A DNA stretch of 47,302 nt from Saccharicrinis sp. (GTDB lineage: Bacteria; Bacteroidota; Bacteroidia; Bacteroidales; Marinilabiliaceae): NCBI GenBank assembly GCA_024635555.1, contig JAGXIO010000206.1, forward strand, positions 1 through 47,302. Direction: 5' to 3'. Under the pieces are notes generated by a model, which was given only the letters and a program-made list of their open reading frames with translations, was not told the DNA's origin and made no database searches. Shown piece after piece: positions 31,751 through 40,179 of the stretch; position 1 is the stretch's first letter, and each line of letters begins with the position of its first letter. The position numbers and the translations under genes were made by a program.

Positions 31751-34546
31751 ATGAAAATATTTCGAGCGATAGCACTGTTTTTGGGTTTGATAATAATATT
31801 TAATGTAGATGTCAAGGCAGGAGATTCTCCCAAGAGAGAGATGCGTTCGGCATGGCTTACAACAGTGTGGGGATTGGACTGGCCCTCGACAAAGATTCCT
31901 GTTACGGGTTCACAAACCTATTTCATCAATCAGCAAAAAAGTCATTTTATAGCTGTCTTGGAACGTTTGGCATCGGCCAATATCAATGCTATTAATTTTC
32001 AGATACGCTCAGAGTGCGATGCCATGTATCCATCATCCTACGAGCCGTGGTCGGCGTATTTGATAACCGATCGTCGGATGAATTCCGATTTTACTTTGGA
32101 TTATGACCCGCTACAGTTTGTCATAGACGAATGTCACAAACGGGGAATTGAGGTACATGCCTGGATGAATCCCTATAGGTTTGAATCGACTGTCGGAAAA
32201 TATGAGGGTGAGGCCGGCGACTACCGCCAAAGCAACCCCGAATGGGTGCTTGAATACCCGGGAGGCGGTTCCATCCTGGACCCGGGCAACCCAGGGGTAC
32301 GCCAGCGTATTGTGGATATCGTAAAAGAGGTTATTGGAAACTACGACATAGACGGTGTTGTTTTTGACGATTATTTTTATGCCTATGGGGGAACGTCCAA
32401 TTCACTGGATCAATATTCGCAAAATTTGTATAAGCCTACCGGAATGGATCTGCACGATTGGCGAAGAGCCAATGTAAATGCCATGGTAGCAGATGTGTAT
32501 GGTGCTATTCAGAGCCAAAAGCCTTGGGTAACATTCGGGTTGTCTCCTTTTGGGATATGGACCACCGACCAAAACGTGGCCTCTGCCCGCGGAATTACCT
32601 TGCCACAGGGGATAACAGGGATGAATGCCTATGCCTCCATTTATTGCGATCCGGTAGCATGGCTCGAGGAAGGCACGGTGGATTATATATCGCCACAGTT
32701 GTACTGGCCAACAACAAGTAGTGGGCAAGATTACAAAAAACTGGCTCCATGGTGGTCGGATATTTCAGCTAGGTTTAATCGTCATTTTTATTCTAGCCAT
32801 ACTTTGGCGGGTTTGGAAGCTTCAAGTTATAAGGCATTCGGCGGATTAAAATCCACTGCTCAGGATTATTCTTATCTAAAAGGATTATCCATGATTGAAT
32901 ATTTGGCGCAATTAGAGGATGCCAACTTAAAAGCAGCACCCACCGAGTGGGGAGCCCAAATTTATTGGAACCGCATTTCCGACAAAAACGATGCGCCGGG
33001 TAGCGTTTTCTTCCGGGCGGCACAATTTTCGACACAAGGGTTTACCAATTACCTTGCGGCCAATGAGTTTCAGTACAAATCATTGCCCCCGGCCATCAGT
33101 TGGAAATCGTATATCGAAAAAAGTGTACCGACCAACCTGCGGCTCGAAAGCAATATGTTTAAATGGGATTCTCCCGAAACCAATGAGCGTTTTGTGGTTT
33201 ATGCCATACCCAACGCACAGGTTGGTGATCCTGCTGTGTTCAGTACCAACCATCATTTGTTGGGAATTTCGTATAGTAAAACGTTCGATTTGTCTGATGT
33301 TACGGGTTTGATGGCTACACATACTTTTGGGGTGGCTGTGATGGACAGGTTTGGCAACGAGTTTGCCCCAGCTTTGATGAATCATGCGCCGCTACAAAAT
33401 GTGGCCGCCGATCTTTCATTTCCTGCGGATCTATCAGCAGTTTTTCTACCATTTTCTTTTAGCTGGACTAGCGTAGATGGCGTAGTGGGATATGTTTTGG
33501 AGCTGGCTGAGGATGCAGCTTTTGAACAAGTGATGTATAGGAGGGAGATAGCTTCCCCGTCCTTTTCGGCCGAGAATTTTTCCTTAACTGAAGGTAGTAC
33601 CTATTATTGGCGGGTGCGGACTAGGATGGTGGGCGCAGCAGATGCGATTTCTACAGCCAGAGCATTTAACCTTGTTTCCCCTCCTCAGCCTCTAATCCTT
33701 GAACCAACAGCCGAAGCAACAGAAGTTGAGCTAACTCCAACGATAAAATGGGAATCGTTTGGAACTAATTATAGCTACCATATTCAAATTGCGTCTAACA
33801 CATTGTTTACAAACATAGTATTGGATATTGAAAATGTACAAGCACTACAATATCAAGTGCCGGGCGGCACGCTGGTTTCCTACGGCACCTATTATTTGCG
33901 GATTTCAGCAAGTAAAGATGATTTTACCTCTGTTTGGTCCGAGGTGCGTTCGTTTTCAACACTGCGTGTCCCTCCATCCGTTCCCGTGTTCATTTCACCC
34001 CAAAATGGCTCGGATGTTGGAGGCAGTCTTGTTGAGGCAGTTTGGGAAGCCGACGCACTGGCATCGGGATTTAGGATAGAATTATCGCCGATAGCTACTT
34101 TCCCATTTATGAATGTTAAGGTAAAAACTACTGAGACTTTAAATTATACAGCAACCTTCGACAATGTGCAGGATGGTGTTTATTATTTAAGGGCGAGGGC
34201 TACTTATGGCAGCAATTTAAAAACGGACTGGTCGGCCACAACTACATTTTCGGTTGTGACAACGGCAATTGATGAGTCGAAAAAATTGGTGTACACCTTT
34301 TCTTGTCCCACCTATTTAGTTGAGGGAGAGACGAAAGTGGTATATGAATTACCTTCTCCTTCAAATGTGCAATTGTATTTAACCGATATTACAGGGCATA
34401 CGGTGATGAATTGGCAGCTGGGCACGAAACCCGAAGGCAGGCACGATCTTTTGATACCTTCAGGTAATCTCAACAGAGGGTTATATCTTCTTACTATCGA
34501 ATCCGATTTTGGCAGAAAAACGCTAAAAGTGATTAAAAGTATGTAA
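31751..34546 (+). CDS. GHL10-family glycoside hydrolase (DigH/YngK-like) with T9SS sorting domain
   Basis: The 931-residue protein has a signal peptide and a glycosyl-hydrolase-like 10 domain at about residues 28-430: REMRSAWLTTVWGLDWPS, INAINFQIRSECDAMYPSS, GIEVHAWMNPYRF and DGVVFDDYFYAY (about residues 200-210) with likely catalytic Asp residues. Family members such as E. coli DigH hydrolyse denuded peptidoglycan glycan strands. Fibronectin-like beta-sandwich units follow (TYYWRVRTR, GTYYLRIS, GVYYLRARA repeats), then a T9SS sorting domain (HDLLIPSGNLNRGLYLLTIES). Together with the amidase further on this suits peptidoglycan degradation. Start has A-rich leader with AAGG upstream. Confidence 0.92.
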   Translation: MKIFRAIALFLGLIIIFNVDVKAGDSPKREMRSAWLTTVWGLDWPSTKIPVTGSQTYFINQQKSHFIAVLERLASANINAINFQIRSECDAMYPSSYEPWSAYLITDRRMNSDFTLDYDPLQFVIDECHKRGIEVHAWMNPYRFESTVGKYEGEAGDYRQSNPEWVLEYPGGGSILDPGNPGVRQRIVDIVKEVIGNYDIDGVVFDDYFYAYGGTSNSLDQYSQNLYKPTGMDLHDWRRANVNAMVADVYGAIQSQKPWVTFGLSPFGIWTTDQNVASARGITLPQGITGMNAYASIYCDPVAWLEEGTVDYISPQLYWPTTSSGQDYKKLAPWWSDISARFNRHFYSSHTLAGLEASSYKAFGGLKSTAQDYSYLKGLSMIEYLAQLEDANLKAAPTEWGAQIYWNRISDKNDAPGSVFFRAAQFSTQGFTNYLAANEFQYKSLPPAISWKSYIEKSVPTNLRLESNMFKWDSPETNERFVVYAIPNAQVGDPAVFSTNHHLLGISYSKTFDLSDVTGLMATHTFGVAVMDRFGNEFAPALMNHAPLQNVAADLSFPADLSAVFLPFSFSWTSVDGVVGYVLELAEDAAFEQVMYRREIASPSFSAENFSLTEGSTYYWRVRTRMVGAADAISTARAFNLVSPPQPLILEPTAEATEVELTPTIKWESFGTNYSYHIQIASNTLFTNIVLDIENVQALQYQVPGGTLVSYGTYYLRISASKDDFTSVWSEVRSFSTLRVPPSVPVFISPQNGSDVGGSLVEAVWEADALASGFRIELSPIATFPFMNVKVKTTETLNYTATFDNVQDGVYYLRARATYGSNLKTDWSATTTFSVVTTAIDESKKLVYTFSCPTYLVEGETKVVYELPSPSNVQLYLTDITGHTVMNWQLGTKPEGRHDLLIPSGNLNRGLYLLTIESDFGRKTLKVIKSM

Positions 34547-34784
34547 TACAAGTGATGTTTTAGCATGTTGTTGTAAATGAGGCTTTGCATGCAATAATTT
34601 GTATCTAATCACTTATCATACACTTATAAACTATTCATTGTATAAGTATATGTTAAGGTTTGATTTAGTCAGACGCTAGTATGATATTTAGTTGTGTAAT
34701 TATCAAGTTTTCAAAGTTTTAATACTTATACGTTAAATTGTAAAAATTCGTATAGAAAGATTGGAAATTCAATAATTTCTTTGT

Positions 34785-34792
34785 TATATTTG
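34785..34792 (+). promoter_or_regulatory. -7 promoter element (TATATTTG)
   Basis: A perfect TAnnTTTG match with TTGG at 34761 at suitable spacing. It would give a leader of about 45 nt before 34846. The upstream part of the 34547-34845 gap has an ACTTATA/TATAAGT inverted repeat near 34620-34650. Confidence 0.6.
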
Positions 34793-34845
34793 TATGACAT
34801 CTAATTAGGAGCTTTAATTCTTTATCCATTTAAATAACTATTCCA

Positions 34846-35793
34846 ATGAAGAAAAAATACCTTTTATTTTTGACGCTTAGCTTCCTTATATCTACAACAT
34901 TTGCACAACCCCGCATTTCGGGTGAGCCTGAAAAAATTATCTTTTCGGATGAGATTTCCTACATGAACGCTGTTTGGTCGCCCAATGGTGAACATATTGC
35001 TTTTTCGGGCGATAAACACAATGGAATTTGGGTGGTGGATGCCACAGGAAAAAAAATCACTAAAATAACTTCTGATGCAGGTGCCGGTTTTGGTTTCTCC
35101 TGGTCCGAGGACAGTAAGTTTATCCTTGCAAGGTCTGTTTTCTCCGAAGGTTTCCGTCGATATCACAATGTAAAGCTTTACGATGTGAGCTCGGGTAAGG
35201 AACGGGTTATTTTGAATAAGTCGCGGCAATTGAAAGGATTGCCTGTGTTTAGCAATGGCGATGGCAATGTGGCCATGATGTTGGGACGAAAATTGGAGAA
35301 GGTACCCACCGACATTCCGACACTCAAAAGCAGTGGGGATAGCCAAAAGGAAGCTGTGATGTTTGGTGGTGCACTTATGCCTGTAAAAGTTTCATCTATC
35401 TCACCTCGCAAAGTGGAATTCCCTGATTTTAAAGGACGCTATGTTTTTAATAGTGCAATTTCTCCTGACGGCACTAAAGTGGTATTTCAGGTGAGTGGAT
35501 TGGGATTACATGTGGCCGACGTGAATGGGCAAAACTTAAAACAAATTGGGCAAGGTGAACAGGCCACCTGGACCCCCGATGGCAAATATGTAGTAGTAAC
35601 CAAGGTGGAGGATGATGGTGCAATTGTTACCGCAGGCAAATTATATACAGTGGACGTGCAAACAGGCCAATATTCTCCACTGTTGGATAAGGTGGGTGTT
35701 GTAGCCATGAACCCGGATATCTCGGGCGACGGAAAAAACTTGTTGTTTGAGAACACACTCGACGGAGCTATTTATAAAGTCCGTTTGAAATAG
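34846..35793 (+). CDS. Secreted TolB-like beta-propeller protein
   Basis: The 315-residue product has a signal peptide (YLLFLTLSFLISTTFAQ) and PD40/WD40-type repeats characteristic of the TolB C-terminal propeller: AVWSPNGEHIAFSGDKHNGI, FGFSWSEDSKFILARS, SAISPDGTKVVFQVSG, ATWTPDGKYVVVT and MNPDISGDGKNLLFENT. There is no T9SS domain. The propeller probably serves as an interaction module or binds sugar/peptide ligand in the periplasm. It has its own promoter-like TATATTTG upstream, so it may be regulated apart from the enzymes. Enzymatic activity is not evident. Confidence 0.85.
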   Translation: MKKKYLLFLTLSFLISTTFAQPRISGEPEKIIFSDEISYMNAVWSPNGEHIAFSGDKHNGIWVVDATGKKITKITSDAGAGFGFSWSEDSKFILARSVFSEGFRRYHNVKLYDVSSGKERVILNKSRQLKGLPVFSNGDGNVAMMLGRKLEKVPTDIPTLKSSGDSQKEAVMFGGALMPVKVSSISPRKVEFPDFKGRYVFNSAISPDGTKVVFQVSGLGLHVADVNGQNLKQIGQGEQATWTPDGKYVVVTKVEDDGAIVTAGKLYTVDVQTGQYSPLLDKVGVVAMNPDISGDGKNLLFENTLDGAIYKVRLK

Positions 35794-35927
35794 ATAGATG
35801 TGGTACTTCGGCTGGTTGTAGCCGATTCTTATCATGAGTTTTTGGTAAAAAAATAAAATAACCTCTGTCGCTTGCTAAATTAATTAAACTATTTAGATAC
35901 CAAGCGTAATATAACAAGTAAAAAAAT

Positions 35928-38438
35928 ATGAACTACGCTATACCATCATTTCTGCTTATGTTTTTTGCTCTTCTTTCTTTTTCATTAAAAGCACAAGAGC
36001 CCCCTGTTACCGGTTTAAGTGACTGGACCTTGTTTATAGATCCCGGCCACTCTCAAATTGAGAACATGGGATTGTATAACTACTCCGAAGCCGAAAAAGT
36101 GCTGCGTGTGGCTTGGGCCTTACGGGATATGCTTGAGCAACAAACAGATATCTCGGAAGTGTTTTTATCACGTCTTACCGACGAAGATGAGGAAATTTCT
36201 TTGGCAGCCCGCACCGACCTGGCCAATACATTGAGCGCAGATTTTTACTACTCCATTCATAGCGATGCAGGTTCACCTTCAACCAACAGCACTTTGATGT
36301 TATATGGAGGCTGGCGCAGCAATGGGGTACTAGTTGAAAAAGAACCTAACGGAGGTGCCGCTCTGGGCGCCATTCTCAACGATGACCTTTCCGGTGCCAT
36401 GCGCATCACTACCAGGGGCAATTGGGCCGACAGGGATTTTTATCTGAGAAATGAGGATCACCATGAAAATCAATTTCCATACTTACACGTTAACAGGACA
36501 ACCAATATGGCTTCATTGTTAAGCGAGGCAGGTTTTCATACCAACCCTGAGCAGCAGCAAAAAAACCTTAATGCCGAATCAAAATATTTGGAGGCGTTAT
36601 CTGCTTTTCGCTCTATCCTGGAATGGGGCGGCATCAATAGGCCTGCCATTGGTATAGCTACCGGCATTATAAAAGATGCGGACAGCAGCATGCCAATCAA
36701 TGGTGTTACGGTAACTATTGGAGATAAGCAATATACCACCGATACCTATGCGTCCTTATTCAATAAACACTCCAACGATCCCGAGGAACTCAGGAATGGG
36801 TTTTACTTTATAGAGGGACTAACGCCAGGAGCCGATGTAGAGGTGGTTTTCAGTTCGGATAACTACGAATCTAAAAATGTTATGCTCAATGTGGTATCTA
36901 ATCCCAATGGGCGTACCCATGAAAATTTGAGTTTACTTGATGTCCAATTAACCAGTACCATTCCTCCCTTGGTTTCTACGGTGGAACCGGCGGACGAGCT
37001 CTCACGGATTAAACCCAGTACCAAATTGGAGTTTACCTTTAGCCGCAAAATGGATCTAGGTTCTGTGGAGTCGGCCATTACCTTTAGCGATGTCTCTGTT
37101 GGGCTCACCTATACATGGAAGGATGACTTTACCCTTGAGGTGGGTATGAGCGGACTGGAATTTGTCACCCAATATACCCTCACCATAGACGGGAGCATAG
37201 CCAAAAATGCGTTGACCAATCAGTTTCTCGATGGCGATGCGGATGGAATAGCGGGTGGTAATTACGATCTGATTTTCACAACTTCTCCTGACGATAACGA
37301 TGCACCTGCTTTGATAGACTTTTCGCCTGCAGTAGATGCTGTTGTGAATGAATTACGACCTATTTTACGTTTGGTTTATGATGAAGAGATTACCGCAGCT
37401 TCAATAACACAGGATGCTGTGATTTTAAAATTGATGCCTACTGAAGAGTTAGTTGTCGGACAGTTTACACATAAAGTAGTTGACGAAAAGAGTGTGCTTC
37501 ATTTTTTTCCCATCAGCGATTTAAATCAAGAAGCTACTTATAAAGTCGATATAGCCGCAGGGCTTGCCGATGCATACGGAAATGCAACGGAAGCGTTTAG
37601 CTATACTTTTTCGCTGGCAACCATAGCTCCGCGCACTATCAACCTCATTGATCCCTTTGACGCTGCTATTGCTAATTGGTGGACGCCACAAGCATCTGGA
37701 TCGACCACCGGTATCGTAACGGAAGAAACCAATAGGGACTTCGATGCTTCTGTTTCCAACCTTTCGTTTGGTAGTCTGGGAAGTATGCGCTTTAACTATG
37801 GCTGGAATACAAGCGCAGGAGCACCTTACATACGTCTCTACCTGCCGCCTACATCTTCTCAAAACACCAATACATACAATATTGAGGATTTATTGCAAGT
37901 CTATGTTTTTGGCGACGGTTCTAAAACAGAGTTCCGCTTTATGGCTCGCGACGGTGGCGGCAAATACGAGGCCAGCCCTTGGTATTCTATCGACTGGATA
38001 GGTTGGAAATTGGTTTCATGGGATTTGAGCAATGATCCCGTGTATGCATGGGTAAATGGGAACGGCGTACTGGACGGTACCAATTTTAAAATGGACGGCT
38101 TTCATTTCCGATATGTTACTGGAGGTGCACAAAAAGGTACTTTATATTTCGATCAGTTCAGGTTTCTTGCGCCCGATAATAGCACTTCGGTTTCGCAACC
38201 TATGGTTGACTCAAATATAAACCTCTTCCCCAATCCCGTGGATAATGTGCTGAACATTCATGCAGATGAAACCATAAAAACAGTGCGTATCTATTCTATC
38301 TCAGGACAATTGATGATGATAGAACAGGTTGGCTCGGATAAAGCAGTGCTGAATTTGGATCGTTTGTCGGCAGGGGTATATCTTGTAGAGGTTTATACCG
38401 AGAGCGGCAGAAGTCACTCTAAAATTCAAGTGAAATAA
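35928..38438 (+). CDS. N-acetylmuramoyl-L-alanine amidase with Ig-like modules and T9SS sorting domain
   Basis: The 836-residue secreted protein has an Amidase_3 catalytic domain at about residues 30-235: zinc ligands are in DPGH (37-41), the SEAEK segment and YSIHSDAG (about 108-114), and the catalytic Glu lies in LLSEAGFHTN (about 198-206). It removes stem peptides from MurNAc. Then come a carboxypeptidase-regulatory-like unit (about 240-330), two Big_5-like modules (about 345-545), a galactose-binding-like region (about 560-745) and a T9SS C-terminal domain (INLFPNPVDNVLNIHA...AGVYLVEV). Surface-exposed amidase, unlike housekeeping AmiC types, suggests action on foreign peptidoglycan. Confidence 0.95.
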   Translation: MNYAIPSFLLMFFALLSFSLKAQEPPVTGLSDWTLFIDPGHSQIENMGLYNYSEAEKVLRVAWALRDMLEQQTDISEVFLSRLTDEDEEISLAARTDLANTLSADFYYSIHSDAGSPSTNSTLMLYGGWRSNGVLVEKEPNGGAALGAILNDDLSGAMRITTRGNWADRDFYLRNEDHHENQFPYLHVNRTTNMASLLSEAGFHTNPEQQQKNLNAESKYLEALSAFRSILEWGGINRPAIGIATGIIKDADSSMPINGVTVTIGDKQYTTDTYASLFNKHSNDPEELRNGFYFIEGLTPGADVEVVFSSDNYESKNVMLNVVSNPNGRTHENLSLLDVQLTSTIPPLVSTVEPADELSRIKPSTKLEFTFSRKMDLGSVESAITFSDVSVGLTYTWKDDFTLEVGMSGLEFVTQYTLTIDGSIAKNALTNQFLDGDADGIAGGNYDLIFTTSPDDNDAPALIDFSPAVDAVVNELRPILRLVYDEEITAASITQDAVILKLMPTEELVVGQFTHKVVDEKSVLHFFPISDLNQEATYKVDIAAGLADAYGNATEAFSYTFSLATIAPRTINLIDPFDAAIANWWTPQASGSTTGIVTEETNRDFDASVSNLSFGSLGSMRFNYGWNTSAGAPYIRLYLPPTSSQNTNTYNIEDLLQVYVFGDGSKTEFRFMARDGGGKYEASPWYSIDWIGWKLVSWDLSNDPVYAWVNGNGVLDGTNFKMDGFHFRYVTGGAQKGTLYFDQFRFLAPDNSTSVSQPMVDSNINLFPNPVDNVLNIHADETIKTVRIYSISGQLMMIEQVGSDKAVLNLDRLSAGVYLVEVYTESGRSHSKIQVK

Positions 38439-38445
38439 AATTTAT

Positions 38446-38470
38446 GGGCGGGGGCTTTGTGTCCCTGCCC
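38446..38470 (+). terminator. GC-rich hairpin after the amidase gene
   Basis: GGGCGGGGGC and GTCCCTGCCC form a 10-bp stem with two G-U pairs and a TTTGT loop. No T tract follows, so it could be an RNA stabiliser or weak terminator. Confidence 0.5.
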
Positions 38471-38526
38471 GTATATATCAGATAATTATTGTAATAATCA
38501 TTTTTTTAACTTAAAATTAAATAGAC

Positions 38527-39903
38527 ATGAAAAATTTTACTCTATTGTTAACAGGTTTGTTTATGACCTTTACCGCTTTTGCTCAGACCCCTATGGTCGA
38601 AAAAGTTTGGGATCAAAGTAAACAAGGTAATGCAACTTGGGATCCAATTGAAGAAGAATGGATTCCGGCAGATGCCCCCGCATGGATGGGTGGAACAACG
38701 GAGCGTGGAATGGCGCATATGGATGGCAAGATTTATATTGCATCCAGAAATGGTGCAAACAAAATTGTTGTTTTAGATGCAGCCACAGGCCTTGAAATTC
38801 CAGCGGAAACTATCACATTGGCTCCCGAAGATGTTTCAGGCGGTACCTTGCCAATCAACAGTATTGCATTAACTGAGTCTGGCAAGATTGTTATTACGAG
38901 TTTGGCTGCTAACACGCAATCGGTTGATGTAGATACCAGCGAGCCTAATGGTATGTTTAGAGCTTATATGGTAGATCCTGAAAACGGTAATGCCGTTACC
39001 CAATTATTTATGTGGCACAATGTGGGCGATGAAGTTTATCCTGGATTGCGCCTTGGTGATGGTATGAATTTTTATGGTGACATTGCCGATGGTCAAAATG
39101 GTTATTTGATAACCGCTGCAGCCAATAGTAAATACGTATTACGATGGGATTTTGTAAATGGCGTCGTTGTTGCTGAGCCAACCATTATTGAGCTGTTGGA
39201 ATCAGTACCCGCACCTGCCGAGGGAGCAGCTGTTAGTTTGGGGACAGCTCCTCAGTTATTCCCGTTGTCAGAAACTACTTTTATGGTTGATGGACATGGT
39301 ACTGTACCTATGGTATTTGACATGGATGGTAATATGTTGGCCAGTTTTACTGGAGCTGTAGCACCGCAACAGCCGGGTGTTTCCGGTTGTAGCTGGTTTC
39401 AGTTTAAGGATCGCGATTTTGTTTTTGCCCCCACTACAAACTGGACCGGCGCGCCGTTGAATGCTTTTGAGTTGTTTGAACTGGTAGGCGGTAGTTTTGA
39501 AGCGGCCGTTTCGCTGGGTATCATACCAGAATTAGGAATGGGTGCAATATCAAACACTTCCTTTTCTTATCCTGTTGCTGTGGACGTTCAGCCCGAGCAA
39601 GTACTAATGTATATGATGGTGGCCAACAACGGCATTGCTTGTTACAAGCTTACCATGGATGCAGGAACCTCCGTAGGCGACGTGCTTGCTGCCGATAAAT
39701 TGGTAGTAAACAACCCTGCAACTGGTGTTGTTAGATTTAGTGCTGAAATGGCAAAAGTAAATCTGTATGACTTATCGGGACGATTGATACGTTCGGTAAA
39801 TAACGCCAAGCAAATTAACGTGGACGGTTTAAAAGGTCTTTACATGATTTCAGGTGTTAAAGCCAACGGCCAAAGCGTAAAAGAAAAAGTATTGGTTAAG
39901 TAA
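38527..39903 (+). CDS. Secreted propeller-like protein with T9SS sorting domain
   Basis: The 458-residue product has a signal peptide (FTLLLTGLFMTFTAFAQ), a central domain rich in repeated strand motifs and polar turns (YIASRNGANKIVVLDAATG, TPMVEKVWDQS) that looks like a beta-propeller of the DUF4623 kind, and a C-terminal T9SS type A domain (VNLYDLSGRLIRSVNN...GLYMISGV). Enzyme motifs are not visible. It may bind polymer at the cell surface. It lies at the end of the T9SS cargo group and is followed by a strong terminator at 39927-39956. Confidence 0.8.
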   Translation: MKNFTLLLTGLFMTFTAFAQTPMVEKVWDQSKQGNATWDPIEEEWIPADAPAWMGGTTERGMAHMDGKIYIASRNGANKIVVLDAATGLEIPAETITLAPEDVSGGTLPINSIALTESGKIVITSLAANTQSVDVDTSEPNGMFRAYMVDPENGNAVTQLFMWHNVGDEVYPGLRLGDGMNFYGDIADGQNGYLITAAANSKYVLRWDFVNGVVVAEPTIIELLESVPAPAEGAAVSLGTAPQLFPLSETTFMVDGHGTVPMVFDMDGNMLASFTGAVAPQQPGVSGCSWFQFKDRDFVFAPTTNWTGAPLNAFELFELVGGSFEAAVSLGIIPELGMGAISNTSFSYPVAVDVQPEQVLMYMMVANNGIACYKLTMDAGTSVGDVLAADKLVVNNPATGVVRFSAEMAKVNLYDLSGRLIRSVNNAKQINVDGLKGLYMISGVKANGQSVKEKVLVK

Positions 39904-39926
39904 TTTTTTGTAATCGATATTGTTTT

Positions 39927-39956
39927 AGGCTGCCGGAATATTCGGCAGCCTTTTTT
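39927..39956 (+). terminator. Intrinsic terminator after 39903
   Basis: AGGCTGCCG and CGGCAGCCT form a 9-bp stem followed by TTTTTT. The stem loop is 7 nt. Confidence 0.92.
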
Positions 39957-39978
39957 GTTAAAAGAAAAAACTCGTCCG

Positions 39979-40119
39979 ACGCCATGCTCCTACGCTTCTT
40001 AACCGCTAAAGCTCCGGCGTAAGCATAAGGCTATAGCCGACGGCAGTCTGCGTCTCTGTATCTCTTCCGATTAGGCGGAACAAATTGTGTTCGTAGTCTT
40101 GCTCCTCTGCTAAAGCTTT
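39979..40119. other. Palindrome-rich intergenic segment
   Basis: ACGCC/GGCGT arms (39979-39983 and 40016-40020), TACGC/GCGTA, a perfect GGCTATAGCC palindrome (40029-40038) and AAAGCTTT (40112-40119) lie close together. The words CGCTAAAGCT and TGCTAAAGCTTT recur. It may be a decayed dispersed repeat; no gene is present. Confidence 0.4.
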
Positions 40120-40131
40120 GGTGGCACGCGG

Positions 40132-40169
40132 ATTATCTCTTATCTATCAGTCTCTTATCTCTTATCTAA
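40132..40169. repeat. CTCTTATCTA tandem-like repeat before 40180
   Basis: TTATCTCTTATCTATCAGTC followed by TCTTATCTCTTATCTAAT repeats the word CTCTTATCTA also found in the 16521 array. It ends 10 bp before the start codon at 40180 and is nearly free of G on the plus strand. Confidence 0.75.
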
Positions 40170-40179
40170 TTTTAGACAC

